Shown: positions 8,105-16,438 of the stretch, in pieces
Layout of the letters: every line of letters starts with the position of its first letter
Numbering within the stretch: position 1 is the first letter of the stretch
Origin: MPNP01 sp965215545
GTDB lineage: Bacteria; Pseudomonadota; Alphaproteobacteria; Rhodobacterales; Rhodobacteraceae
DNA length: 64,000 bases
Direction of reading: 5' to 3'
Assembly: GCA_965215545.1 (NCBI GenBank)
Contig: OZ244066.1
Coordinates: forward strand, 372,001 to 436,000
Program-made: the position numbers and the translations under genes
The notes under the pieces: model-generated
Told to the model about the DNA's origin: nothing
Databases searched by the model: none
Seen by the model: only the letters and a program-made list of their open reading frames with translations

Positions 8105-8136
8105 CAATTTGACACGATTCCCAGCGAAACCCTTCT
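8105..8136 (+). repeat. 32-bp dispersed repeat, copy 1
   Basis: CAATTTGACACGATTCCCAG... is repeated directly at 9155-9186 with 29 of 32 bases identical. The TGACAC core is reminiscent of insertion-sequence ends, but I cannot assign a family. Confidence 0.6.
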
Positions 8137-8345
8137 ACCCGAGATGGGTGGGCCATGACTGGGGGATTGCTTCGATGTTCGTCGTTTGTGAGGCGATTAT
8201 CAGCCATGTTCATGCCGCGCGCCGGTGTCATCGGCCACGCGCGGGGCGCGAGAGGCCTCTGCGAGTGGGGACGATCCAGACGGGGCTACTGCCCGGGGAT
8301 CCGGCGGTCGGGGCGCCCAGAACCGGCTCAGTCAGGATGAGGCGT

Positions 8346-8648
8346 TCAGCTGCCAATCAGGGTGACGAGATTGGCGATGGCGGCCGAATTGGACAGGACC
8401 GGGATGATGACGATGGCGGCGATGAAGAGTCCGACGATCCAGCGCTGGTTGTCCTTGTCGCGCTTGACCATGTCGGTCTTCCAGTTGGCCATGTCGGTCT
8501 TCCAGTTGGCCATGTTGGCCTCCATGCCGGCCAGGCGGGCCTCAATGCGTGATTCCATGGCGTCATTCTCCGCCCGTGATGTCTTGATCGCGCCGTCCAG
8601 TCGAATGATCTGTTGGGCCAGATCGTGAATATTGGGCTCGGGTTCCAT
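8346..8648 (-). CDS. Small coiled-coil protein with C-terminal membrane anchor
   Basis: A 100-residue protein of unknown function. Residues 1-70 are a charged heptad-like helix (IHDLAQQIIRLDGAIKTSRAEND...), including a 7-residue tandem repeat MANWKTD. Residues 71-95 are one membrane span (WIVGLFIAAIVIIPVLSNSAAIA). It is a paralogue of the protein at 36581-36823: both start with an acidic-Pro-x-h-H-[DE]-L-A motif, then RAEN and LAGM in the same register. The shape resembles phage XhlA-like or CCDC90-like anchors. No ribosome site is convincing, and no neighbour suggests a role. Confidence 0.65.
   Translation of the reverse strand: MEPEPNIHDLAQQIIRLDGAIKTSRAENDAMESRIEARLAGMEANMANWKTDMANWKTDMVKRDKDNQRWIVGLFIAAIVIIPVLSNSAAIANLVTLIGS
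8469..8510 (-). repeat. 21-bp tandem repeat inside the coiled-coil gene
   Basis: Two exact 21-bp units plus a partial third, encoding MANWKTD twice. Unit gain or loss would lengthen the coiled coil by exactly one heptad. Confidence 0.8.
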
Positions 8649-9154
8649 GCCCGCACCCTACACCAGGGGGCGCGATGGGTCAATGGTGGCCCCGGTCGGC
8701 CGGGACAAAGGTGCGGCACAGATCATGGGGTATCGTATGGTTTGAGTTCCTCCCAACATGGGAACGAAAAGTTCCGCAGGATTCTGGTTTTGTCCCGGCT
8801 TGGCAAGGACCTGACGTGATTCTCTGCCGCCCGGCCATCCGACAACTGGTCCCCATCGGTTGCGGGCGGCGAATGCCGTCGGCGTCGGCCCCGGGACGAA
8901 CCCGCTGTTGACCCCGACACAGCCTGCCGTGGACTGTCCCGGTTGAACCCTTCCGGCATGGGGGCTCGCGCGCCCTTGGGTCCACAAGGAGCACCGGGCG
9001 GGCGCCCCCCCAACAGACGACATGTCAAGGGGGGCACGTGTCCAGATCGGCCCGGCCTGTGTCAACGGGGCCACCCTGGGCGCCGACAGATCCTCAGACC
9101 CTGCCGACGTACACACAGCCTGTGGGACTTTTCGTGCCTTTGGCGGGATGGACC
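8649..9154. other. No recognisable gene
   Basis: About 0.5 kb with only compositional open frames on both strands. Confidence 0.45.
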
Positions 9155-9186
9155 CAATTTGACACGATTCTCAGCGAGACCCTCCT
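9155..9186 (+). repeat. 32-bp dispersed repeat, copy 2
   Basis: Direct copy of 8105-8136 (29 of 32 identical), 1,050 bp downstream. It ends at the stop codon of the broken minus-strand gene at 9186-9637. Confidence 0.6.
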
Positions 9187-9637
9187 CACGGCCCGCGCTT
9201 GAACGTGCCGGCGGGCGCAACATTGCGTATGCGAACGGTGTCTTCGTGGCGGGCAGACCCCTGGATGCGCCACCAGTCGGTCCAGATGGACTGGTCCCAG
9301 ACCGTGCCGGCGCCGTGGATCTCGGGATCAGACAGCCCCGGGGCGACATACTCGTTGTCGAGGACCACATCGCAGTGGGTCGGGGTCCGGACCGTCGCCC
9401 AGCACTGGCCGGCGGGGAACTCCACAAGGCCCGTCGTGGCGGTGTTGTCGACCCGGGCCCGGGTGATGCCGTCCGCCAGGCGGACGGCATCGCGGATGTG
9501 GAAATCGAACGGGCGGGACAGGGTGAAGACCCCCGCCGCGCCCTCCCGGACCGTGATGATGGCGGCCGTCAGTTCGGCGGTCGCCCCCTCGACCCAGCGG
9601 TGGCGGTGGCGAGTGGCCTGCTGTGTCGGTCGGTCAT
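9186..9637 (-). pseudogene. Broken gene downstream of the secreted-protein pair
   Basis: A frame with strong third-position GC bias runs from about 9677 to the stop at 9186 but has no usable start at its 5' end. The ATG at 9637 is in another frame and stops after 22 codons, so one small indel separates them. The product would contain WVEGATAELTAAIITVREG, CWATVRTPTHCDVVLDNEYV and WDQSIWTDWWRIQG. I recognise no family. The first in-frame start is a GTG at 9425. It follows two secreted-protein genes on the same strand and may be the third gene of that operon. Confidence 0.4.
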
Positions 9638-9754
9638 GGGGTTCGCCCTGCGGTGGCGGTGGCGTTTGTCTTGTCCGCTACAATGGCCGCTTCACACGAA
9701 TGGGGGCGACCGATGGGCCGCCCCGCGGGTGTGGGTTGGGGTGCGGTCAGCCGT

Positions 9755-10354
9755 CTAGCAGGTCGGTTTCCATTGGGTGTACCCCATGTCGAGGTACTTT
9801 TGGGAGACGGTGTCGTCATCGGTCGCCTCGATGGTGACGGTCAGCAGATCGGTGAGGTTGAGAGGTCCCGACCCGGTGTTGGTGATCTGGGTCTGCGCCT
9901 GCATCCGCTGCACCGTGGCACCCACGTTGCGGCAGTTGTTGTCCTTGGACGTGCCGAAGATCTCGATCCGGCAGCCGTCCGTCGTGAGGCAGTCCCCGGT
10001 CAGCCCATCCCCATCGGCCACCCCGTCCACTTCCGAGATGCCGCCCCGGAAATCAACCGTGTCGAACCGGGTTCCGCTGGGCTTGATGATGGAGACGACC
10101 GGTCTGGCGCCGTTCAGGGCGCCGGTGCAGCTGTACTGCAGGTCGAACTCCCAGTACGCCCCCTCCTCGACGGACAGGGTGTTGGTGGTGGTGTCAAAGG
10201 TCCGGGCCGGGTCATCCGACCAGACATTCGCGACCGTGACGCTGCAGTCCAGCGTCTGGGCTGTGGTGGGGGCGGTCATGAGCGGCAGGGTCAGCAGCGC
10301 CACCAGCGCGGTGGCCAGAAGTGTCAGGGGGGGGGGCAGTGTCCGTTGGGTCAT
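9755..10354 (-). CDS. Secreted protein of unknown function, poly-C tract in signal peptide
   Basis: 199 residues with a signal peptide (hydrophobic LTLLATALVALLTLPL, cleavage near TTAQ) and a mature part with six cysteines, Asp/Thr-rich and predicted beta-rich (CSVTVANVW, YWEFDLQYSC, CRIEIFGT). No family recognised. Start at 10354 is supported by AAGGAGA 7 nt upstream and by overlap with the upstream gene (ATGA). Codons 7-10 are formed by ten consecutive C residues (10327-10336). The first 15 residues resemble those of the gene at 50678 (MTxxxxPPPLTLLA), which has the same kind of tract but out of frame. A change in tract length would switch this gene off. Confidence 0.75.
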   Translation of the reverse strand: MTQRTLPPPLTLLATALVALLTLPLMTAPTTAQTLDCSVTVANVWSDDPARTFDTTTNTLSVEEGAYWEFDLQYSCTGALNGARPVVSIIKPSGTRFDTVDFRGGISEVDGVADGDGLTGDCLTTDGCRIEIFGTSKDNNCRNVGATVQRMQAQTQITNTGSGPLNLTDLLTVTIEATDDDTVSQKYLDMGYTQWKPTC

Positions 10355-10893
10355 GGGGGATCTCCTTGCGGTTGGGGGTGAAGTGCGCCCGGGCGGGCGC
10401 GGTCCGGGGGTCCGGCGGACCCCCAGGAAGCGGAAGCCCGGGCCGAGCGGAAGCGGCGGCGTTCCAACGGGGCCGTGTGGCTGTCGACGCCGGCCAGGTC
10501 CGGGCTGTCGATGATCAATGTGTCGTGAGGGTCAGGCTGCAGGCCGGCCAGACGCACCCCGCTCCTGTCGACGGTGGCCTGCGGGCCCGCCAGGGCACCG
10601 AGCGACTGGCTGGCGAGGGGGAGGGCCGCGAAGTGGCGGCCCTCAACCACCGGCCAGTCCCAGAGGTCATGGGTGCGGGGACCGAAGTCGCAGACGGTGA
10701 CGGTCAGGCCGTCGGGTGTCATCCTGCTCGGACTGACCAGGCCGTCGGCACAGATGTTCTGATGGGGCTGGATCGTGGGCACCCGGGTGGCATGGCCGGC
10801 ATCCGGGCCGGCCTGCCATGCCGGGGCGGGGGTGGACCCGAGGGTCGCCATCAGCAGGGTGGCGGCCAGAGCCGGCATCAGCAACGGTTGCAT
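10351..10893 (-). CDS. Secreted protein of unknown function
   Basis: 180 residues. The start at 10893 has an excellent ribosome site (GAGAGGAGG, 6 nt spacing). Residues 1-27 form a signal peptide (MQPLLMPALAATLLMATLGS, cleavage near APA-W). Two cysteines (NICADG, TVCDFG) are near the middle. The last about 40 residues are Arg/Pro/Gly-rich and read like translated intergenic DNA. They include a dyad GGGGGTCC-GGC-GGACCCCC (about 10408-10426), so an upstream frameshift may have displaced the original stop. The stop overlaps the ATG of the next secreted-protein gene, which implies coupled translation. Function unknown. Confidence 0.65.
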   Translation of the reverse strand: MQPLLMPALAATLLMATLGSTPAPAWQAGPDAGHATRVPTIQPHQNICADGLVSPSRMTPDGLTVTVCDFGPRTHDLWDWPVVEGRHFAALPLASQSLGALAGPQATVDRSGVRLAGLQPDPHDTLIIDSPDLAGVDSHTAPLERRRFRSARASASWGSAGPPDRARPGALHPQPQGDPP

Positions 10894-11345
10894 GGTGGAC
10901 CTCCTCTCTGCAGGCAAGGTGTCAAGATGCCTTTACATCCCACCCGGTGCCGGTGTCAAGGGCCGGGGGGCAGGTCGGCTGGGGCCCCATCAGGCAATCG
11001 GGGATGGCGGAGACGGCCAGCTGTTCCCACCCCGGGCCGCGCGCGGGACCGGGCGGCAGGCCCGGATCGGTGCGCCGCGCGCCGCTGGCGGGACCCGGTC
11101 CTGACGATGGGTTCGGCCCCCGGCGTGGCGTTGGGTGGTGGCGTTGGGGTGGCGGGGTCCATCCCATGCTGGACCCACCCGGACTGACAAGGGCGACCAG
11201 GCCAAGGCCGGCGGGCAAGACTGGCAGTTTGGCGACGGGCGTTGCAAATGTTGGCCATAAGAGGGCAATGGTCGCTGCGGGGCCGGTTCGCCCTGAACAG
11301 ACCGGATCGGTTGCCCAGGGGGTGATGACGCGGGCCGGAAATTCC
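10894..11345. other. No recognisable gene
   Basis: GC-rich spacer between the secreted-protein genes and the IS66-like end. Open frames on both strands have no ribosome site or family signature. Confidence 0.45.
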
Positions 11346-11368
11346 GGTTCAGGAAACTGAACGGTTAC
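11346..11368 (-). repeat. IS66-like terminal motif, copy 3
   Basis: GGTTCAGGAAACTGAACGGTTAC on the plus strand is written here only in part because of length limits: it reads inward from GTAACCGTTCAG on the minus strand, the form of many IS66 ends. The very next base begins the truncated dehydrogenase gene, marking an insertion or deletion junction. Confidence 0.5.
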
Positions 11369-12028
11369 CGGCAAAGTCGGAATTGATCTCTTCGCCGGTC
11401 CAACAGAAACCATGGTGATTGCCGACGATACCGTTGATGGCGAAATCAGCGCGACAGACCTGCTCGGCCAGGCCGAACACGGCGACAATTCACCGGCGGT
11501 CCTCGTGACGAATTCCCGCAAACTGGCGGATGAAACCCTCTCCGAGATCGACCGTCTGCTGAAGATCTTGCCCACCCGTGACACCGCGGCCAGGAGTTGG
11601 GAAGACTACGGCGAGATCATGCTGTGCGACAGCCATCAGGACATGCTGGATGTCGCCAATGACATTGCCTCGGAGCATGTTCAGCCGATGACCGACCGGG
11701 ATGATTGGTCTCTGGAGAACATGCATTCCCATGGCGCATTGTTTCTGGGCGCACGCACGCATGTTGCGAATGGCGACAAGGGGATCGGCACGAACCACAC
11801 GCTGCCGATAAAAAGGCCGGCCGGCATACCGGTGGCCTCTGGGTGGGCAAGTTTCCCAAGACCCACAGCGACCAGCGCATTACCACCGACGAGGCGGTCG
11901 CGGCGATTGGCTCATATTGCTCACGCCTTTGCTTGTTGGAGGGCTTTGTCGGTCACACGGAGCAGGCCGATGTGCGTGTCCGTCGCTACGGACGCACCAA
12001 TATCGGCTATGGAATGGCAGCGGACTGA
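11369..12028 (+). pseudogene. Truncated HpsN/histidinol-dehydrogenase-like pseudogene
   Basis: The C-terminal half of a histidinol-dehydrogenase-family enzyme of the sulfopropanediol 3-dehydrogenase (HpsN) type. It begins mid-domain with GKVGIDLFAGPTETMVIADDTVD and continues with DLLGQAEHGDNSPAVLVT, ASEHVQPMTDRDDW and GTNHTLP. It then shifts frame near 11813, where one A seems lost from an A-run, and resumes as KKAGRHTGGLWVGKF to a natural-looking end (EQADVRVRRYG). Roughly the first half is missing. The break coincides with the IS66-like end at 11346-11368. Not functional. Confidence 0.8.
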
Positions 12029-12137
12029 GCAGGTGCAGCGAATTGCGACTTTGATCGCTGCACCCATGTCGCACCTTGTGCCTTGGTCGGGAGGAACCCG
12101 TCCACCGCGGGCGGTCCCCTTGCAGGGGCGCGCTGGC

Positions 12138-12767
12138 CTATCGTGTGCCGTACATCCGGTCACCGGCATCGCCGAGGCCGGGAAGGATGTAGCCGGACTC
12201 ATTGAGGCAGCGGTCGAGAGCGGCCGTGACGATCATGACATCCGGGTGGGCGGCCTGCATGACCTCGACACCTTCCGGAGCTGCAACCAGGCACAGGAAC
12301 TTGACGGTCCTGGCCCCGGCCTGTTTGAGGCGTGCAACGGCCGCACTGGCCGAATGGCCGGTGGCCAGCATGGGATCGACCACAATCACGAGGCGTGCCG
12401 CGAGATCGTCCGGGACCTTGAAGTAGTACTCGACGGGCCGAAGTTTCTCCTCGTCACGGTAGAGACCGATAAAGCCAACCTTGGCATGGGGAATCAGTTC
12501 AAGCGCACCGTCGAGCAGCCCGTTGCCGGCCCTCAGGATGGAGACCAGGGCCAGTTTCTTGCCAGCGAGACCCCGGGACTGCATCTCCTCGAGCGGGGTG
12601 GCGATCGTCTTCATCTCCTGTTCGAGATCACGGGTGATCTCGTAGGTCAGCAGCATGCTGATCTCCCGCAGCAGCTGGCGAAACACCGCCGTTGATGTTG
12701 TGTGTTCGCGCATCAGGGTCAGTTTGTGCTGAACAAGCGGGTGCTCGACGATCTGCAATCCCATCAT
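12138..12767 (-). CDS. upp: Uracil phosphoribosyltransferase
   Basis: Makes UMP from uracil and PRPP in pyrimidine salvage; cytosolic. 209 residues, full length for the family. Visible motifs are the N-terminal HPLVQHKLTLMRE, the flexible-loop region and the PRPP-binding signature VVDPMLATGHSA near residue 130, then the uracil-binding segment GYILPGLGDAGDRMYGTR at the C-terminus. Two ATG codons are adjacent (12767 and 12764). GAGGAG lies 9 nt before the first. It is alone on this strand apart from prpE 55 bp upstream; the two are not functionally linked. Confidence 0.96.
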   Translation of the reverse strand: MMGLQIVEHPLVQHKLTLMREHTTSTAVFRQLLREISMLLTYEITRDLEQEMKTIATPLEEMQSRGLAGKKLALVSILRAGNGLLDGALELIPHAKVGFIGLYRDEEKLRPVEYYFKVPDDLAARLVIVVDPMLATGHSASAAVARLKQAGARTVKFLCLVAAPEGVEVMQAAHPDVMIVTAALDRCLNESGYILPGLGDAGDRMYGTR

Positions 12768-12821
12768 TCCTGAGGTCTCCTCAATCCACTTCCCCCTTGC
12801 AGCACGCTGCCGGGCCCTGCA

Positions 12822-14720
12822 TCATCCCTTGCCGGTCGGATAGCCGAGGGCACCGAGAGCGGCCGTGATCTCGTCAATGATGGCGGGATCATCGATCGTT
12901 GCCGGCGTGGTGAAGGATTCCCCGTTGGCGATCTGGGCCATCGTGCCCCGCAGGATCTTGCCCGATCGTGTCTTGGGCAACCGGGCAACAACACTGACAG
13001 CAGCCAGCGAGGCGATCGGACCGATCTGCTGGCGGACCAGCGCGTTGCATTCCGGACCCATGTCCGGATCATCCGCCTCGACCCCGGATTTCAGGCAGAC
13101 AAAAGCCAGCGGCACCTGGCCCTTGAGGGAATCCTGCACACCGATTACGGCACATTCCGCCACATCACGATGGCTGATGATGACCTCCTCGAGGGCGCCT
13201 GTCGACAGGCGGTGCCCCGCCACATTGATCACATCATCGGTCCGGGCCATGATGAAGACATAGCCGTCATCGTCCATGTAGCCGGCGTCACCGGTATTGT
13301 AATAGCCCGGGAACTGCTCGAGGTAGCTCGCGCGGTAGCGCTCATCGGCATCCCAGAGCGTTGGAAAGGTTCCAGGAGGCAGGGGAAGTCGGATGGCAAT
13401 CGATCCCAGTGTCCCCCGCGGGACCTCACTGCCCCCCTCATCAAGGACGCACATGGCAAAGCCGGGCATGGGAACAGAGACGGAGCCGTATTTGATCGGC
13501 AGGGATTCAATGCCGATCGGGTTCCCGCAGATCGCCCATCCGGTCTCGGTCTGCCACCAGTGGTCGATGACGGGGACCCCGAGATGATGTTCCGCCCATC
13601 GGATGGTATCCGGGTCGGCCCGTTCACCGGCCAGAAACAGCGTCCGGAAAACCGAGAGGTCATATTTCCTCAGTTCCTCGGCCTCGGGATCAACCCGGCG
13701 AATGGCCCGGAGAGCTGTCGGGGCCGTAAACAGGGTGCTGGCCTTGTGCTCGGACAACACCCGCCAGAACGCCCCGGCATCGGGTGTTCCGACAGGTTTG
13801 CCCTCATAGATGATCGTCGTGTTGCGGGTCAGCAGCGGTGCATAGCAGATATAGGAATGACCAACGACCCAGCCGATATCCGATGCAGCCCAGAACACCT
13901 CACCAGGCTCGACATCGTAGATGTTCTTCATGGTCCAGTGCAGCGCCACCATATGACCCGCCGTCGGCCGGACAATGCCCTTGGGTGCTCCGGTCGTGCC
14001 CGATGTGTAGAGGATATAGGCCGGATGATCACCAGAGACGGGGATGCATCGGGCCGGCTCGGCAGCCGCTGTGCAGTCATCCCAGTCGACATCCCGTGGG
14101 CTCGTGAGGACGCAGGACTCAACTGTGCGCTGCCTGATGATGCAATGGCGTGGCTTGTGGTCTGCCAGGGCGATCGCTTCGTCCAGCAAGGGTTTGTAGC
14201 GGACTACGCCGCCGGGCTCGATCCCGCAGGACGCCGAGATGACCATCCGGGGTTTGGCGTCATCGATCCGCACCGCCAGTTCCCGGGCGGCAAAGCCACC
14301 GAACACGACCGAGTGGATCACGCCGATCCGGGCACAGGCCAGCATGGCAACCAGTGCGTCGGGGATCATCGGCATGTAGATCACGGCCCGGTCACCGATC
14401 TCGAGGCCTCTGGCCAGCATGGCCCCGGCCAGCCGGGCGACACGGTCCTGCAATTGCCTGTAGGTGACCGTCTCCTGACTGGCCGTGACCGGACTGTCAT
14501 GAATGATGGCGACCTGATCCCCAAAACCCGCATCGACGTGGCGATCGACCGCATTGTGACATGTGTTGATCATGCCATCCCTGAACCAGGCAAGGACCGG
14601 GTCCTGCTCTGCTGACAGGGCCCTCGATGGCTTCACATCCCAGTCGAGATCCCCGGCCAATGCAAGCCAGAATCCTTCCGGATCCTTTTGCCACTGCTCG
14701 TAGACATCATGATATCCCAT
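12822..14720 (-). CDS. prpE: Propionyl-CoA synthetase
   Basis: ATP-dependent ligase that activates propionate (and more weakly acetate) to its CoA ester through an acyl-AMP intermediate; ANL superfamily, 632 residues, full length. Motifs visible are A3 YILYTSGTTGAPKG near residue 243, VVFGGFAARELAVRIDDAKP, DIGWVVGHSYI, the A5-type WWQTETGWAI, A8-type GHRLSTGALEE and the A10 lysine loop PKTRSGKILR. The VVGHSY and FAAREL segments fit PrpE better than acetyl-CoA synthetase. Ribosome site GGAAGGG lies before the ATG. Upstream of it is a 190-bp spacer and then an unrelated gene on the same strand. Confidence 0.9.
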   Translation of the reverse strand: MGYHDVYEQWQKDPEGFWLALAGDLDWDVKPSRALSAEQDPVLAWFRDGMINTCHNAVDRHVDAGFGDQVAIIHDSPVTASQETVTYRQLQDRVARLAGAMLARGLEIGDRAVIYMPMIPDALVAMLACARIGVIHSVVFGGFAARELAVRIDDAKPRMVISASCGIEPGGVVRYKPLLDEAIALADHKPRHCIIRQRTVESCVLTSPRDVDWDDCTAAAEPARCIPVSGDHPAYILYTSGTTGAPKGIVRPTAGHMVALHWTMKNIYDVEPGEVFWAASDIGWVVGHSYICYAPLLTRNTTIIYEGKPVGTPDAGAFWRVLSEHKASTLFTAPTALRAIRRVDPEAEELRKYDLSVFRTLFLAGERADPDTIRWAEHHLGVPVIDHWWQTETGWAICGNPIGIESLPIKYGSVSVPMPGFAMCVLDEGGSEVPRGTLGSIAIRLPLPPGTFPTLWDADERYRASYLEQFPGYYNTGDAGYMDDDGYVFIMARTDDVINVAGHRLSTGALEEVIISHRDVAECAVIGVQDSLKGQVPLAFVCLKSGVEADDPDMGPECNALVRQQIGPIASLAAVSVVARLPKTRSGKILRGTMAQIANGESFTTPATIDDPAIIDEITAALGALGYPTGKG

Positions 14721-14909
14721 CAGGCGATCCCTTCCAGCCAGCAGGGGCTGCAGATCGGCAGTGACCCCTCTCTTCCGAGCGGATGCATTACCGTCAATGG
14801 GTTGGAATCACAAAGTCGAGCCCATTGAGTCTCCGGGCCCGACAGCACGGCGGATGGCGGCCCCGCACAGCATCGGGCAGGCACCATGGCCCCCGGGGGG
14901 ATCGGGGGA

Positions 14910-16205
14910 CTACTGGATCCGCAACGTGTATGTCTGACCGTCGATGCGGTAGATCGCTTCATGGCTGGTGATGGATGTCACCTTGCCCCCGCTGAAACTG
15001 CTGCCACGCCTGACATGCTCGGTGGAGCCATCGGGCATGAGGATCAGTGCTGAATACGACCGGTTCCGCTTGAAGATCGCCAGGAGTTGGGGGTTCCCGA
15101 CCTCCCAGACGTCCTCCTGGGTTGCATGGTTGCGAACCGTCCTGTTTATGCGGCCAGCGCTGGGTGACCGCGACGAGAAACTCAGGACATCGGGACGCTG
15201 GATATAGGTCGTCAGGGGCACACCACCCTGTTTGGCGATGGCGGTGAGGCCCTCGGGCCGGACCAGGGGACGACCGCTGGCCACATGGGTGTCAGGAATG
15301 ACGAAGAGAGGTCTGGCGGGTTCCGGCGTCTCGGGTCCCGACAGGGCAGGATTCCGGTCCGACCCGGGGTCCATGCGCCCCGAGACGCGCCCGGGGTCCG
15401 CTGCCCCTGGCAGCTGCGGGAGCGCGGCGGCCTGAATGTCAAGCACCTCGTCAGCCATCCGTTCGATCGTCTCGCCATCGGCCACCGGAACCCCTGGGGG
15501 AGATTCCGGTGTGGTTCCGGTCACTGACCGGTTGACGGATGATCCGTTTCCGTCGGGCATGGCGGCAGGATCGAGTGCTGTCCCGGGGGCGACAAAGACG
15601 TCGTCAGGGGGGAGGCGTCCCCAGGCGCCAGCCGATCCGGTGCTGTCATCCGGCGGTCGATAGAGTGTTGCCAGGGCCGGGCGGATGGGCGTGTTGCCAG
15701 AGTCGGGACCCTCGGGCCGGACCACGTCCGGACGGTCCGGCCTGACCGTGCCAAAGCGAAATTTCTGGTTGATGGCCGGCATGGTCAGGGGCACCGTCCC
15801 GGGCCAATCCGGCCCTGGGACACCGACGCGGTGATTGACAAATCCGGGATGGATCCCGGGATGGCGGCGGGGCGGAGTCAGGGAGGGCTGGGCATGGCTG
15901 CTGGCTGCTGGTGACGGTGTCAGGACCTCGGCATGGATGTCGAGGGTCACCCGCTCCCCCTCCCCGTCGCCCTTTGTGGGCAGTCCATCGACCCTGGCAA
16001 GCGGGCGCCCGGGGTCCGGTTCATTCTGGGTTCCTGTCAGGGGGGCGGTGACCGCAGGCCCGGTGGCCATGGAGCCGGGCTCGCCCTGGACCGGGACCGC
16101 TCCGAGTGTTGTCAGGATTGCCAGCAGGGACGGCACCGCCCCGGTGGCCAGGCCGAAGCAAGGCCACTTTGGGTGGCGGTTCTGGGGTGCTGCTGACTTG
16201 AGCAC
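14910..16205 (-). CDS. Exported protein with PilP/GspC-like C-terminal domain
   Basis: A 431-residue protein with a GTG start at 16205 (GGAG 5 nt upstream). The N-terminus is basic followed by a hydrophobic stretch (FGLATGAVPSLLAILTTLGAVPVQG), a signal peptide or single anchor. The middle 300 residues are Pro/Asp/Gly-rich and probably unstructured. The last about 60 residues (NPQLLAIFKRNRSYSALILMPDG... GGKVTSITSHEAIYRIDGQTYTLRIQ) match the small beta domain of PilP/GspC-type proteins of type IV pilus and type II secretion machines. No pilus or secretion genes are adjacent, so its partner is unknown. The frame extends upstream to 16712 but that part is antisense to the next gene. Confidence 0.65.
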   Translation of the reverse strand: MLKSAAPQNRHPKWPCFGLATGAVPSLLAILTTLGAVPVQGEPGSMATGPAVTAPLTGTQNEPDPGRPLARVDGLPTKGDGEGERVTLDIHAEVLTPSPAASSHAQPSLTPPRRHPGIHPGFVNHRVGVPGPDWPGTVPLTMPAINQKFRFGTVRPDRPDVVRPEGPDSGNTPIRPALATLYRPPDDSTGSAGAWGRLPPDDVFVAPGTALDPAAMPDGNGSSVNRSVTGTTPESPPGVPVADGETIERMADEVLDIQAAALPQLPGAADPGRVSGRMDPGSDRNPALSGPETPEPARPLFVIPDTHVASGRPLVRPEGLTAIAKQGGVPLTTYIQRPDVLSFSSRSPSAGRINRTVRNHATQEDVWEVGNPQLLAIFKRNRSYSALILMPDGSTEHVRRGSSFSGGKVTSITSHEAIYRIDGQTYTLRIQ

Positions 16206-16438
16206 GAGACTCCGATTCCAATTCCTGCCCACACCGGGGGCGGCCACGCCGGGCAACGACCGCACCTCCCGACGGAGAACAACGTGTCCAGCTGCACGTC
16301 CAATCACCGCTGAACGATCGCCCGTGCGCCCATCTATCACAGATGGGCTGTGCCGGGCAAAAACTTTCTGTAGTGTGGTCCTTGCCGGTCGAGACCAATG
16401 ACAGGATGCCCGGCAGCAAGGGAGGTGGGAACAGACCC

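Noticed and set aside
7573..8115. 180-codon minus-strand frame
   Set aside because: No start signal and no recognisable domain; composition of translated spacer DNA.
11412..12695. A 427-codon frame that would fuse the dehydrogenase remnant to a second protein
   Set aside because: Only the first part resembles a dehydrogenase; the remainder is out of frame with its true continuation and antisense to upp.
13170..14615. A 481-codon plus-strand frame
   Set aside because: Antisense to prpE.
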